Assembly (NCBI GenBank): GCA_021824855.1
Contig: JAKAJX010000090.1
Location: forward strand, 1-9,203
Length of the DNA: 9,203 nucleotides
Direction of reading: 5' to 3'
Source: Bacteroidota bacterium
GTDB lineage: Bacteria > Bacteroidota > Bacteroidia > Chitinophagales > Chitinophagaceae
Shown: positions 1-6,478 of the stretch, one piece after another
Layout: every line of letters starts with the position of its first letter
Numbering within the stretch: position 1 is the first letter of the stretch
Translations under genes and position numbers: made by a program
The notes under the pieces: generated by a model
What the model was told of the DNA's origin: nothing
The model's input: only the letters and a program-made list of their open reading frames with translations
Databases searched by the model: none

Positions 1-2
1 GA

Positions 3-947
3 AATTTATTTAGAATGCGGCACGCTTATGCTCAATTAGATTGGGGTAAAACAAAATTAGGTTTTGGGCAATATTGGCATCCATTATATAATTTTGAATG
101 TGCTCCCGGACAATTAAGTTTTAATGCAGGAATGCCTTTTGTTCCTTTTAATAGAAGTCCTCAAGTTCGATTAACCCAAACCTTTCCGCATAATTTTCAA
201 TTAATAGTTGCAGCTATTGCCGAAAGAGATTTTACAAGTATTATTCCATCCAATAATTCGGGATTAGCCAGTTTTACAACTGCCGGTGTTAATGCAACCG
301 AGGGTATACGCAATGCTTCCATTCCTAATTTGCATACACAAGTAATATATAAAAAAGCTAATGCAATGTTTGGAGTGGCAGTTGATTGGAAGATGCTTCG
401 TCCGGCATTGGCTGTAGGCACTGCACCGGGTATTATCAGTAATGCAACGGTAAGTAGTTTTTCGTTCGAGGTTTATGGGAAAATGATTACCCGTAATGCA
501 ACAGTTAAAGCTTCATTTGTTTCGGGACAAAATTTAACCGATCAATTAATGCTTGGCGGTTATGTAGCATACGGAACATATAGTGCCACTACTGCTTCAA
601 TTTATTATCAATCAACTTCTGTAAATTCTTATTGGATAGATATTTCGGGAAATGGTAAAAAAATAATTCCCGGTTTATTTATGGGATATTCAAAAAATAA
701 TGGTTCAAACGAGTTAAATGGTATTGCAGCTTATGGAAGAGGGATTGGTGTTTCGGGAAGAGGTATTAATGATATTATGAGGGTTAGCCCCAGAGTAGAA
801 TTTGTTTCAGGAAAATTTAAAATTGGTACTGAATTAGAAATAACTACTGCTGCTTATGGCAACAGTATAAGTAATGCAAAAGTTACAGGCAATACCGATG
901 CCGTAACCAATATAAGAGGATTGTTTATTACAACATTTCTTTTTTAA
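3..947 (+). CDS. Outer-membrane porin-like beta-barrel protein, C-terminal part (gene runs off the left edge)
   Basis: The frame is open to the left edge, so the true start lies outside the window. An ATG at 15 is internal and should not be taken as the start. About 314 residues are visible. They are rich in alternating hydrophobic/polar strands and Gly/Asn turns, with no cytoplasmic-type motif and no catalytic signature. The early segment (RHAYAQLDW, then FGQYWHPLY and FNRSPQVRLTQ) resembles the strand-and-constriction region of Bacteroidota porins of the DcaP-like kind. The chain ends ...FITTFLF; a terminal Phe on an amphipathic last strand is the usual signal read by the BAM assembly machinery. 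It should therefore sit in the outer membrane as a channel or a structural barrel. The substrate cannot be told. A hairpin terminator follows, so it is probably the last gene of its transcript. The beta-barrel call is fairly safe; the exact porin family is from memory. Confidence 0.6.
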   Translation, partial: NLFRMRHAYAQLDWGKTKLGFGQYWHPLYNFECAPGQLSFNAGMPFVPFNRSPQVRLTQTFPHNFQLIVAAIAERDFTSIIPSNNSGLASFTTAGVNATEGIRNASIPNLHTQVIYKKANAMFGVAVDWKMLRPALAVGTAPGIISNATVSSFSFEVYGKMITRNATVKASFVSGQNLTDQLMLGGYVAYGTYSATTASIYYQSTSVNSYWIDISGNGKKIIPGLFMGYSKNNGSNELNGIAAYGRGIGVSGRGINDIMRVSPRVEFVSGKFKIGTELEITTAAYGNSISNAKVTGNTDAVTNIRGLFITTFLF

Positions 948-971
948 AATTTTCTCATGTGTTGTTGTTTT

Positions 972-1015
972 ATAAATGGTGAAAGGAGACTTTCGCCATT
1001 TATTTTATATCTTTT
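972..1015 (+). terminator. Intrinsic terminator after the porin-like gene
   Basis: The arms at 972-985 and 990-1003 pair over 14 bp, with one G-U wobble (T980 opposite G995), around the tetraloop GAGA, which has the stable GNRA form. The right arm runs into TTTTATATCTTTT. The hairpin lies 24 bp after the porin stop and 62 bp before the next start. It fits factor-independent termination of the porin transcript and separates it from the glycosyltransferase gene. The opposite strand also has T-rich sequence next to the hairpin, but no gene reads into it from that side. Confidence 0.7.
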
Positions 1016-1064
1016 AAACTAAACTTCATAATAATTTCGTACTTTAATTGTATAATCTTTATCT

Positions 1065-1904
1065 ATGAGACCAGTATCCATTCCTGCTTATATTGCAAAA
1101 TGTTGGGAACCTAATTTATCGGAAGAAGCCATGCTTCAATCTATTCGGCAATCTTATCAGCAACTTACCCAAAATAAAGAACCCGAAGTATCTGTTGTAA
1201 TTCCGGCATATAATGAAGAAAAAAATATTCTTCAAACCTTACTTGCATTAAGTAGCAATATAACGCAATGGCCTGTTGAAATAGTGGTAGTTAATAATAA
1301 CTCGAAAGATAGAACTGAATTGTTAGTAACAGCTTCGGGCGTAAGATGTGTTAACGAAACTAAGCAAGGAATAACCGCTGCAAGAAATGCCGGATTAAAA
1401 GCTGCAAAAGGAAAGTATATTTTAAATGCCGATGCCGATTCTATTTATCCGAAAGATTGGATTGAGTTAATGATTTATCCTTTAGCATTTAAAAAAGATA
1501 TTGCATTAACATACGGAAGATTTTCTTTTATTCCAATTGGAAAAACAGGAAGATGGAGTTATTTTTTTTATGAATATTTTGCTGATGTTAGTCGCTTTAT
1601 TAAAAAATATATAAAAGATGAAGCTGTAAATGTATATGGATTTAATTCGGCTTATAGAAGATTGCAAGGATTGGCAGTAGAAGGATATAATCATCCGCCG
1701 GGAAGTAATGAAGATGGATATCTTGCTTTAAAACTTAGAAATAACGGGTATGGAAAATTATATTATGTTACTAATGTAAAAGCATTAGTATGGACATCGG
1801 ACAGGCGAATACAAATTGATGGTGGCTTTATGAAAGCTTCAGTACAAAGAATAAAAAAATTCTTTTTTCGCAATAAAGAAGTTACCATTAGAAGCGATCT
1901 TTAA
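1065..1904 (+). CDS. Family 2 glycosyltransferase (GT-A fold)
   Basis: A cytosolic or membrane-associated transferase that would move a sugar from a nucleotide-sugar donor to an acceptor, most likely a growing polysaccharide or glycolipid. The GT-A core starts at VSVVIPAYNEEKNI (residues 42-55). Next comes EIVVVNNNSKDRT (72-84), with Asn where many relatives have Asp-Asp. TAARNAG is at 104-110. The metal-binding DXD is N-A-D-A-D at 121-125, and the likely catalytic-base motif is NEDGYLALKL (215-224). No signal peptide or clear membrane span is present, and 279 residues is normal for a single-domain member. The start at 1065 follows an untranslated gap after the terminator; there is no Shine-Dalgarno, only TTATCT touching the ATG. 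Its stop overlaps the stop of the convergent kinase gene. Family is confident; donor, acceptor and pathway are unknown, with a surface-polysaccharide role inferred from the neighbours. Confidence 0.88.
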   Translation: MRPVSIPAYIAKCWEPNLSEEAMLQSIRQSYQQLTQNKEPEVSVVIPAYNEEKNILQTLLALSSNITQWPVEIVVVNNNSKDRTELLVTASGVRCVNETKQGITAARNAGLKAAKGKYILNADADSIYPKDWIELMIYPLAFKKDIALTYGRFSFIPIGKTGRWSYFFYEYFADVSRFIKKYIKDEAVNVYGFNSAYRRLQGLAVEGYNHPPGSNEDGYLALKLRNNGYGKLYYVTNVKALVWTSDRRIQIDGGFMKASVQRIKKFFFRNKEVTIRSDL

Positions 1905-4900
1905 TTCCCTATCGAAAAATCTGCTTTCATTTGTTCAATTGCTTTATGTAATACTGTTGTAACTTTTTCGAGATGTAATTCTATTACCGATTCATCTATA
2001 ATTATTTCTTCTTTCATTTCTAATGCTCTTATAGAAGTTCTAATTTTTTCTATGCCCATACTATCTATGGTAGATTTCATTTTATGTGCAATAAAATTAA
2101 CTGTTTTTATATCGTTTTCTTTTACGGCAGTAGTAAGTTTTTGCAATTCAATGGGTATATTATCTAAAAATAGTTTTACCATTTTAGCAGCAAATTCAGG
2201 ATTATTTCTTCCTATAACATTAACCATAGAAAGGTTGTATAATTTATCAGAAACTTCGCTGCTATTAGATGCTTCGGTTTTATTGTCGCTTGCTTCTTTA
2301 ATGTTCGATTGTAAATATTTGCTAATGGTTTTGTACAGCTTTTCTTCTGTATAAGGTTTGGTAACATAATCATTCATTCCGGCGGCTATATAAAGTTGGT
2401 CATCGCCTTTTAATGCATGAGCTGTTAAAGCAATAATAGGAATATTGGCTTTGGTAGCATCGGTAAGTTTTCTAATAGCTTTTGTAGCAGCAATGCCATC
2501 CATTTCGGGCATTTGAATATCCATTAAAATTAAATCGTAACTATTTTGTTTTACTTTTTCTACGGCTTCTTTTCCGTTATTGGCAATATCTGTAGAAAAC
2601 TGCCACGATTCTAAAATATGTTTAGCTAAATATTGGTTTAACTCTACATCTTCTGCAATTAAAATTGTTTTTTTACCAATGCTTTTAAAACTAACTTCTG
2701 CTTTATTATCTTCTTTTAATAAACTGGCTGTACCTGTTTCGTACATTAGTTTAAATAGAAATGTGCTGCCTTTACCTGCTTCGCTTTCTAATGAAATTTC
2801 TCCTCCTTGCATTTCAACTAAATTTTTACAAATAGATAAGCCTAAACCTGTACCGCCATATTTTCTGGCAACATCGGTAGATGCTTGAATAAATGGATCG
2901 AAAATAGCAATGCTTTTTTCTTTGCTAATGCCAATACCTGTATCGCTTACCGAAAATTGAATGCCAACTTTATTATTATTACTTTCAACAATAATGGAAC
3001 TGACAATAATTTTTCCTCTCTCTGTAAACTTTAAAGCATTGCTTAATAAGTTATTTAAGATTTGACTTAAGCGGTATGGATCGCCAATGATTACCAGATC
3101 GGTAGGCAACTTATCATCAAATATTAGTTGTAAACCTTTTTCTTCTGCTTTATATTGGAATGATTGAATAGTAGTGGATACTTTATCGGAAATACGAAAA
3201 TGCACTTTTTCAAATTCAAATTTTCCTGAAGCTATTTTTTCAATATCTAATACATCATTTACAATAGTTAATAAATTATTGGCCGATTCGGTAATAAGTT
3301 GGATATAATTTTTTTGTTGATCGTTTAAATTGGTTTTTGAAAGTAAACTTGCTAAGCCAAGAATGCCGGTCATAGGAGTGCGTATTTCGTGGCTCATATT
3401 GGCTAAAAATATTTCTTTTGCTTTAGCAGCTTCTTCGGTAATTTTTTTGGCAAGTAATAGTTCTTGTTCTGCTTTAATACGATCGGTAATATCTTGCGAA
3501 AATCCAATAACGTAAGGTTCTGTATTCGGCTCTTGTGCTTTATAATTTTGATATAATAAGAATATGGTTTTGCCTGTTTTACTTACAACTCTAAAAAGTC
3601 CATTTATTTTTTCGGCATTTGCAATACGATCTAAATATTCGGGTTGAAATTTTTGTTTATCTTTTTCGGGAATGAAATCCTGAATTTTATTGCCAATTAA
3701 TTCTTCGGGTGAATATTGTAATGCTTCGCAAATTGCCGGATTTACCGATAGTATTTTTCCCGATAAATCGTGTGTGCAAATTAAAGCCTGACTATAATTA
3801 AATAAGTCTCTATACCTTTTTTCATTTAATAATAATTGTTGTTCAATTTCTTTTTGTTTTGTAATAACAACACCATAGCCAATTATATTTTTAATTTCAC
3901 CTTTTTCGTCTAATACCGGATACATATTTCTTAAATGGTATTCGGCATTGCCTTCAGGGGTAATTAATTTTTCTTCCCACGATTTTAAAGATTTAGCGGC
4001 AATTACTTCATTAAAAACTTTTCTTCTTTCATTAAGAACTTCTAGAGGTTTATTTCTTTCTTTAAAGTAATCTTCATCTTTTTTACCAATTATCCATTTT
4101 CTTAAATCAGGATTTTTAATTGCAATCGGGTTGACAAATAAATAGGTATGATCTTTATCGAATACTGCAATATCGGCGGGTATTTCGTTTAATATATTTT
4201 CGTAAAATTTTCGTTGGTCTTCTAACTTTTTTTCGGCTAATTTTTTTTCAGTAATGTCTGTTATAATTCCTGTAAAAACCCTAGTGCCATCTTGTTTTTC
4301 GTACGAGAAGGAAGAATTGGCAGAATGCCACATAATTCCTTTTTTAGGTGTAATCATTCGTCCTTCATAAGAAAAAGATTCATTAGTAATAAATGAGTGA
4401 TTAATTTTTTCGAGTAATTGTTTTTGATCGTATGGGTGAACAAGTTGAGCAGCGTTTTGCATAAAATCGGTAGCCGATATACCAAATAATTTTTCAATAT
4501 TAGCACTTACAAAAGTAGCACCATGAGTTCCATCGGGGCGAAATTCGTATTCATAAACTACGCCGGGTATATTTTCGGATAGGCTGCGATATTGTTTTTC
4601 GCTTTGCTCTAATGCAATGGCAGTAAGTTTGCGTTCGGTAATATTGGTATGTGTGCCAATTATTCTAAGAGGTTGTCCGTTAGCAGTTCGGCTAATCGCC
4701 ATTCCTCTGTCCAAAACCCATATATATTCTCCACTTTTTGTTTTTAATCTGTATTCTCTTGCGTGTGAGTTAATTTTTCCTTCTTCATAAAGTTTATCTG
4801 TTTCTTCAATAATGTTCAAATCATCTGCATGCAAGCGTGTGGTCCATTCATAAATTTCATTTTTAAATTCATCATCTTCATAGCCTAACATAGCTTTGTA

Positions 4901-5854
4901 AGCTGGCGAGTAATAAACTTCTCCGGTTTGAAAATTATATTCCCAAACACCATCTCCTGTACCTTCTAAAGCAAATTGCCATCTTTCTTCGGCAAGTATT
5001 AATTTTTCTTCCGATAATTTTCTTTGTGTAATATCTTCTTCCAGTGCAAAAAATTGTGTAACATTTCCCAATTCATCAAAAATTGGTTGCCCTGTAAGCT
5101 TTATCCAATAAGGGTTTCCTTGTTTGGTATAATTTAGAATTTCGCATTCGAAAGAAAGTTTTTTATGAATTCTTTCTCTTAAGTATTGAATTGTTTTTAG
5201 GTCTGTATTTTTTCCTTGTAAAAAACTTCCGGGATTTTTTCCTATTACTTCCGCAGCAGTATATCCGGTAATTTTTTCGAAAGATTTATTTATCCATTGA
5301 ATATGAATATTGGCATCTGTTATTACCACACCATTAATAGTTTCTTCGGCAACTAACGATAGCCTTTTTAGTTCGCTACTTTGGTTATTAAGTGTTGAAT
5401 GAAGTTGTTGAATATCTTCTTTTAAAATTTCTTGTGTTTTAAGATTTTCAAATAAATCGGTAATAAAAGAACTGTAGCCTGTATAATTAGCAGTATTAGA
5501 TTCTAATGCTTTTATATTGGTATAAGAAGATGGTAAAGGAACAATAAGGAATACCAATTGATGAGTGTTGTGCAATAATTCGATAGAACCTTTAAAGCTA
5601 ATTTTTGGATTTTGTACGCTTTCAATAACACATTCCTGATTAGCCAATGCCGATAGCGTGTTAAAATTAATTTCTTGAATTTCGGGTAGTTTTAGTACAA
5701 AATGCTCTGTGAAAAGTTGGTTGCCTGCATCGGGAAAAATTTCTTGTAAACTTTTGCCATAATCGGCAATGGTGCTATCACTATCTACTACAATAAAAAA
5801 AGGAAATAGTTGATTAAATTGATTGATGTTAAATTCAAAAGACATAGTTTTCAT
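1901..5854 (-). CDS. Hybrid sensor histidine kinase: HNOBA-like domain, five PAS, HisKA-HATPase, receiver, HPt
   Basis: 1317 residues with no membrane span, so probably a cytoplasmic sensor. Residues 8-118 (FNQLFPFFIVVDSDSTIADYG onward in part; later KGSIELL and LVFLIVPLP) resemble the HNOBA PAS-like domain of guanylate cyclases and H-NOX partners. A coiled coil follows at about 130-168. PAS/PAC units lie near 165-285, 290-410, 418-538, 545-668 and 675-795. HisKA has the H-box ANMSHEIRTP with phospho-acceptor H822. HATPase shows the N-box (N935, N939), DTGIGI (971-976) and GGTGLGLSI (1000-1008). The receiver has E1068/D1069, phospho-acceptor D1112 (LMDIQMPEMDG), T1144 and K1166. The HPt domain carries H1257 in AHKMKS. 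All catalytic residues appear intact, so a full His-Asp-His relay is possible, needing an outside receiver as end point. The divergently encoded receiver at 6070 is the obvious candidate. An in-frame ATG at codon 4 is an alternative start. The signal sensed is unknown. Confidence 0.93.
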   Translation of the reverse strand: MKTMSFEFNINQFNQLFPFFIVVDSDSTIADYGKSLQEIFPDAGNQLFTEHFVLKLPEIQEINFNTLSALANQECVIESVQNPKISFKGSIELLHNTHQLVFLIVPLPSSYTNIKALESNTANYTGYSSFITDLFENLKTQEILKEDIQQLHSTLNNQSSELKRLSLVAEETINGVVITDANIHIQWINKSFEKITGYTAAEVIGKNPGSFLQGKNTDLKTIQYLRERIHKKLSFECEILNYTKQGNPYWIKLTGQPIFDELGNVTQFFALEEDITQRKLSEEKLILAEERWQFALEGTGDGVWEYNFQTGEVYYSPAYKAMLGYEDDEFKNEIYEWTTRLHADDLNIIEETDKLYEEGKINSHAREYRLKTKSGEYIWVLDRGMAISRTANGQPLRIIGTHTNITERKLTAIALEQSEKQYRSLSENIPGVVYEYEFRPDGTHGATFVSANIEKLFGISATDFMQNAAQLVHPYDQKQLLEKINHSFITNESFSYEGRMITPKKGIMWHSANSSFSYEKQDGTRVFTGIITDITEKKLAEKKLEDQRKFYENILNEIPADIAVFDKDHTYLFVNPIAIKNPDLRKWIIGKKDEDYFKERNKPLEVLNERRKVFNEVIAAKSLKSWEEKLITPEGNAEYHLRNMYPVLDEKGEIKNIIGYGVVITKQKEIEQQLLLNEKRYRDLFNYSQALICTHDLSGKILSVNPAICEALQYSPEELIGNKIQDFIPEKDKQKFQPEYLDRIANAEKINGLFRVVSKTGKTIFLLYQNYKAQEPNTEPYVIGFSQDITDRIKAEQELLLAKKITEEAAKAKEIFLANMSHEIRTPMTGILGLASLLSKTNLNDQQKNYIQLITESANNLLTIVNDVLDIEKIASGKFEFEKVHFRISDKVSTTIQSFQYKAEEKGLQLIFDDKLPTDLVIIGDPYRLSQILNNLLSNALKFTERGKIIVSSIIVESNNNKVGIQFSVSDTGIGISKEKSIAIFDPFIQASTDVARKYGGTGLGLSICKNLVEMQGGEISLESEAGKGSTFLFKLMYETGTASLLKEDNKAEVSFKSIGKKTILIAEDVELNQYLAKHILESWQFSTDIANNGKEAVEKVKQNSYDLILMDIQMPEMDGIAATKAIRKLTDATKANIPIIALTAHALKGDDQLYIAAGMNDYVTKPYTEEKLYKTISKYLQSNIKEASDNKTEASNSSEVSDKLYNLSMVNVIGRNNPEFAAKMVKLFLDNIPIELQKLTTAVKENDIKTVNFIAHKMKSTIDSMGIEKIRTSIRALEMKEEIIIDESVIELHLEKVTTVLHKAIEQMKADFSIGN

Positions 5855-5882
5855 GGATAGGTTTTACAGCGTATATAAAAAT

Positions 5883-5912
5883 AGCTTATTAAAAATGTTG
5901 TAAAAATAAGCT
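5883..5912. repeat. Inverted repeat AGCTTATT - 14 bp - AATAAGCT
   Basis: Perfect 8-bp arms at 5883-5890 and 5905-5912, with arm centres 22 bp apart, about two helical turns. It lies 29 bp upstream of the kinase start. The geometry suits a dimeric DNA-binding protein on one face of the helix. A weak RNA hairpin in the kinase leader is the alternative. Confidence 0.4.
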
Positions 5913-5930
5913 TGCGTAATTTACATTTTT

Positions 5931-5956
5931 TGCTTAAAAAATGATATAGCTTAAAA
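5931..5956 (+). repeat. Two direct copies of GCTTAAAA (left divergent region)
   Basis: Copies at 5932-5939 (as TGCTTAAAAA, 5931-5940) and 5949-5956, 17 bp apart start to start. The same 8-mer occurs twice in the other divergent region (8423 and 8456). I did not find it inside the coding genes when reading, though that was not an exhaustive machine search. Confidence 0.35.
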
Positions 5957-5961
5957 GTAAG

Positions 5962-5981
5962 AATTTTTTTTAAAAAAAATT
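5962..5981. repeat. 20-bp perfect palindrome AA-T8-A8-TT
   Basis: Eight T (5964-5971) followed directly by eight A (5972-5979), flanked by AA and TT, making a perfect two-fold symmetric 20-mer. Such T-tract/A-tract junctions at a TpA step are structurally distinctive, bent or stiff DNA. It sits near the middle of the divergent promoter region. It could be an architectural element, a nucleoid-protein site or simply a low-complexity tract. Confidence 0.5.
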
Positions 5982-5994
5982 AAGAAAAATTAAG
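5975..5994 (+). repeat. Tandem duplication of AAAAATTAAG
   Basis: Two exact 10-bp copies, 5975-5984 and 5985-5994, head to tail. The 10-bp period, about one helical turn, puts the A-tracts in phase, which would give net curvature. The first copy overlaps the palindrome to its left. Confidence 0.4.
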
Positions 5995-6069
5995 TAGCAA
6001 AAAATAATATAGTGTGAAATATATTTTCTGTATCTTAGATGGTATAACCTTTATCCAAATAATATCCTT

Positions 6070-6474
6070 ATGACTTCAAAGAATCCTAATTCCGGTAAAG
6101 CCCAAATCCTTATTGTGGAAGATGATATTTACATGCAAACCATTTTGAACGAATACTTATCGCCCATGTTTGATGTAGAAACAGCTACCAATGGAATGGA
6201 TGCATTATCGTATTTGCAAAGCGGGAAAATTCCCGATTTAATTATTTCAGATTTAAATGTTCCTCAGCTAAATGGTTTAGAGCTCATTACTCAAATTAAG
6301 GCAAGCGATTTTTTTAATTTAGTACCCATTATGATTTTATCGGGAGAAGAAAGTTCCGAAATGCGTATTAAATGTTTGAATGCCGGCGCAGATGATTATG
6401 TAGTAAAACCATTTAATCCGAGAGAACTTGAATCGAGAATTAAAGTAATTTTAAGGCGAGCCGGTAAATCTTAA
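6070..6474 (+). CDS. Stand-alone response-regulator receiver domain protein
   Basis: 134 residues, a single CheY-like receiver with no output domain, so it must act by protein-protein contact. The acidic pocket is E17-D18-D19 (ILIVEDD). The phospho-acceptor is D61 in IISDLNVPQLNG, the switch residue is S91 (MILSGEES), and the conserved lysine is K113 in DDYVVKPFNPREL. All expected receiver residues are present, so it should be phosphorylated, most simply by the HPt domain of the divergently encoded hybrid kinase. The next gene begins 4 bases after its stop and itself starts with a receiver-like domain, so the two are almost surely co-transcribed. No Shine-Dalgarno is seen; AATATCC-TT precedes the ATG. 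Family and residues are seen directly; partners are inference. Confidence 0.92.
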   Translation: MTSKNPNSGKAQILIVEDDIYMQTILNEYLSPMFDVETATNGMDALSYLQSGKIPDLIISDLNVPQLNGLELITQIKASDFFNLVPIMILSGEESSEMRIKCLNAGADDYVVKPFNPRELESRIKVILRRAGKS

Positions 6475-6478
6475 CTTA

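Larger units (their letters stand above)
5855..6069. promoter_or_regulatory. Divergent intergenic region between the hybrid kinase and the receiver/sugar-transferase pair
   Basis: 215 bp, extremely AT-rich, must hold the start signals for both divergent units. It contains an inverted repeat (5883-5912), two GCTTAAAA copies (5932 and 5949), a 20-bp A/T palindrome (5962-5981) and a tandem 10-mer (5975-5994). For the rightward unit the best -7 candidate is TATCTTAG at 6031-6038, one mismatch from TAnnTTTG and 31 bp before the ATG, but no well-spaced -33 TTTG is seen. For the leftward unit no clean CAAAnnTA is present; CAAAAAATA at 5998-6006 is one base too long. A promoter region is certain by position; exact boxes are not. 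Confidence 0.6.

Noticed and set aside
15..17. ATG at 15 as the start of the porin-like gene
   Set aside because: The frame is open upstream to the window edge and the following residues are already mid-barrel; there is no signal peptide, so this is an internal methionine.
197..421. 74-codon minus-strand frame inside the porin-like gene
   Set aside because: Antisense to a continuous beta-barrel reading frame, with no supporting signals.
1506..1694. 62-codon minus-strand frame rich in Ile, Phe, Tyr and Ser inside the glycosyltransferase
   Set aside because: Antisense shadow of AT-rich coding DNA; the hydrophobic look comes from complementing Lys/Asn/Glu codons.
2052..3515. Three plus-strand open frames of 61-102 codons (2052-2354, 2580-2888, 3330-3515)
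   Set aside because: All are antisense to the HPt, receiver and catalytic parts of the hybrid kinase, whose motifs are intact, and their products show no domain.
6013..6038. Full promoter for the receiver gene (TGTG at 6013-6016 with TATCTTAG)
   Set aside because: The spacer is only 14 bp and both boxes have mismatches; kept only as a possible -7 box within the regulatory region.
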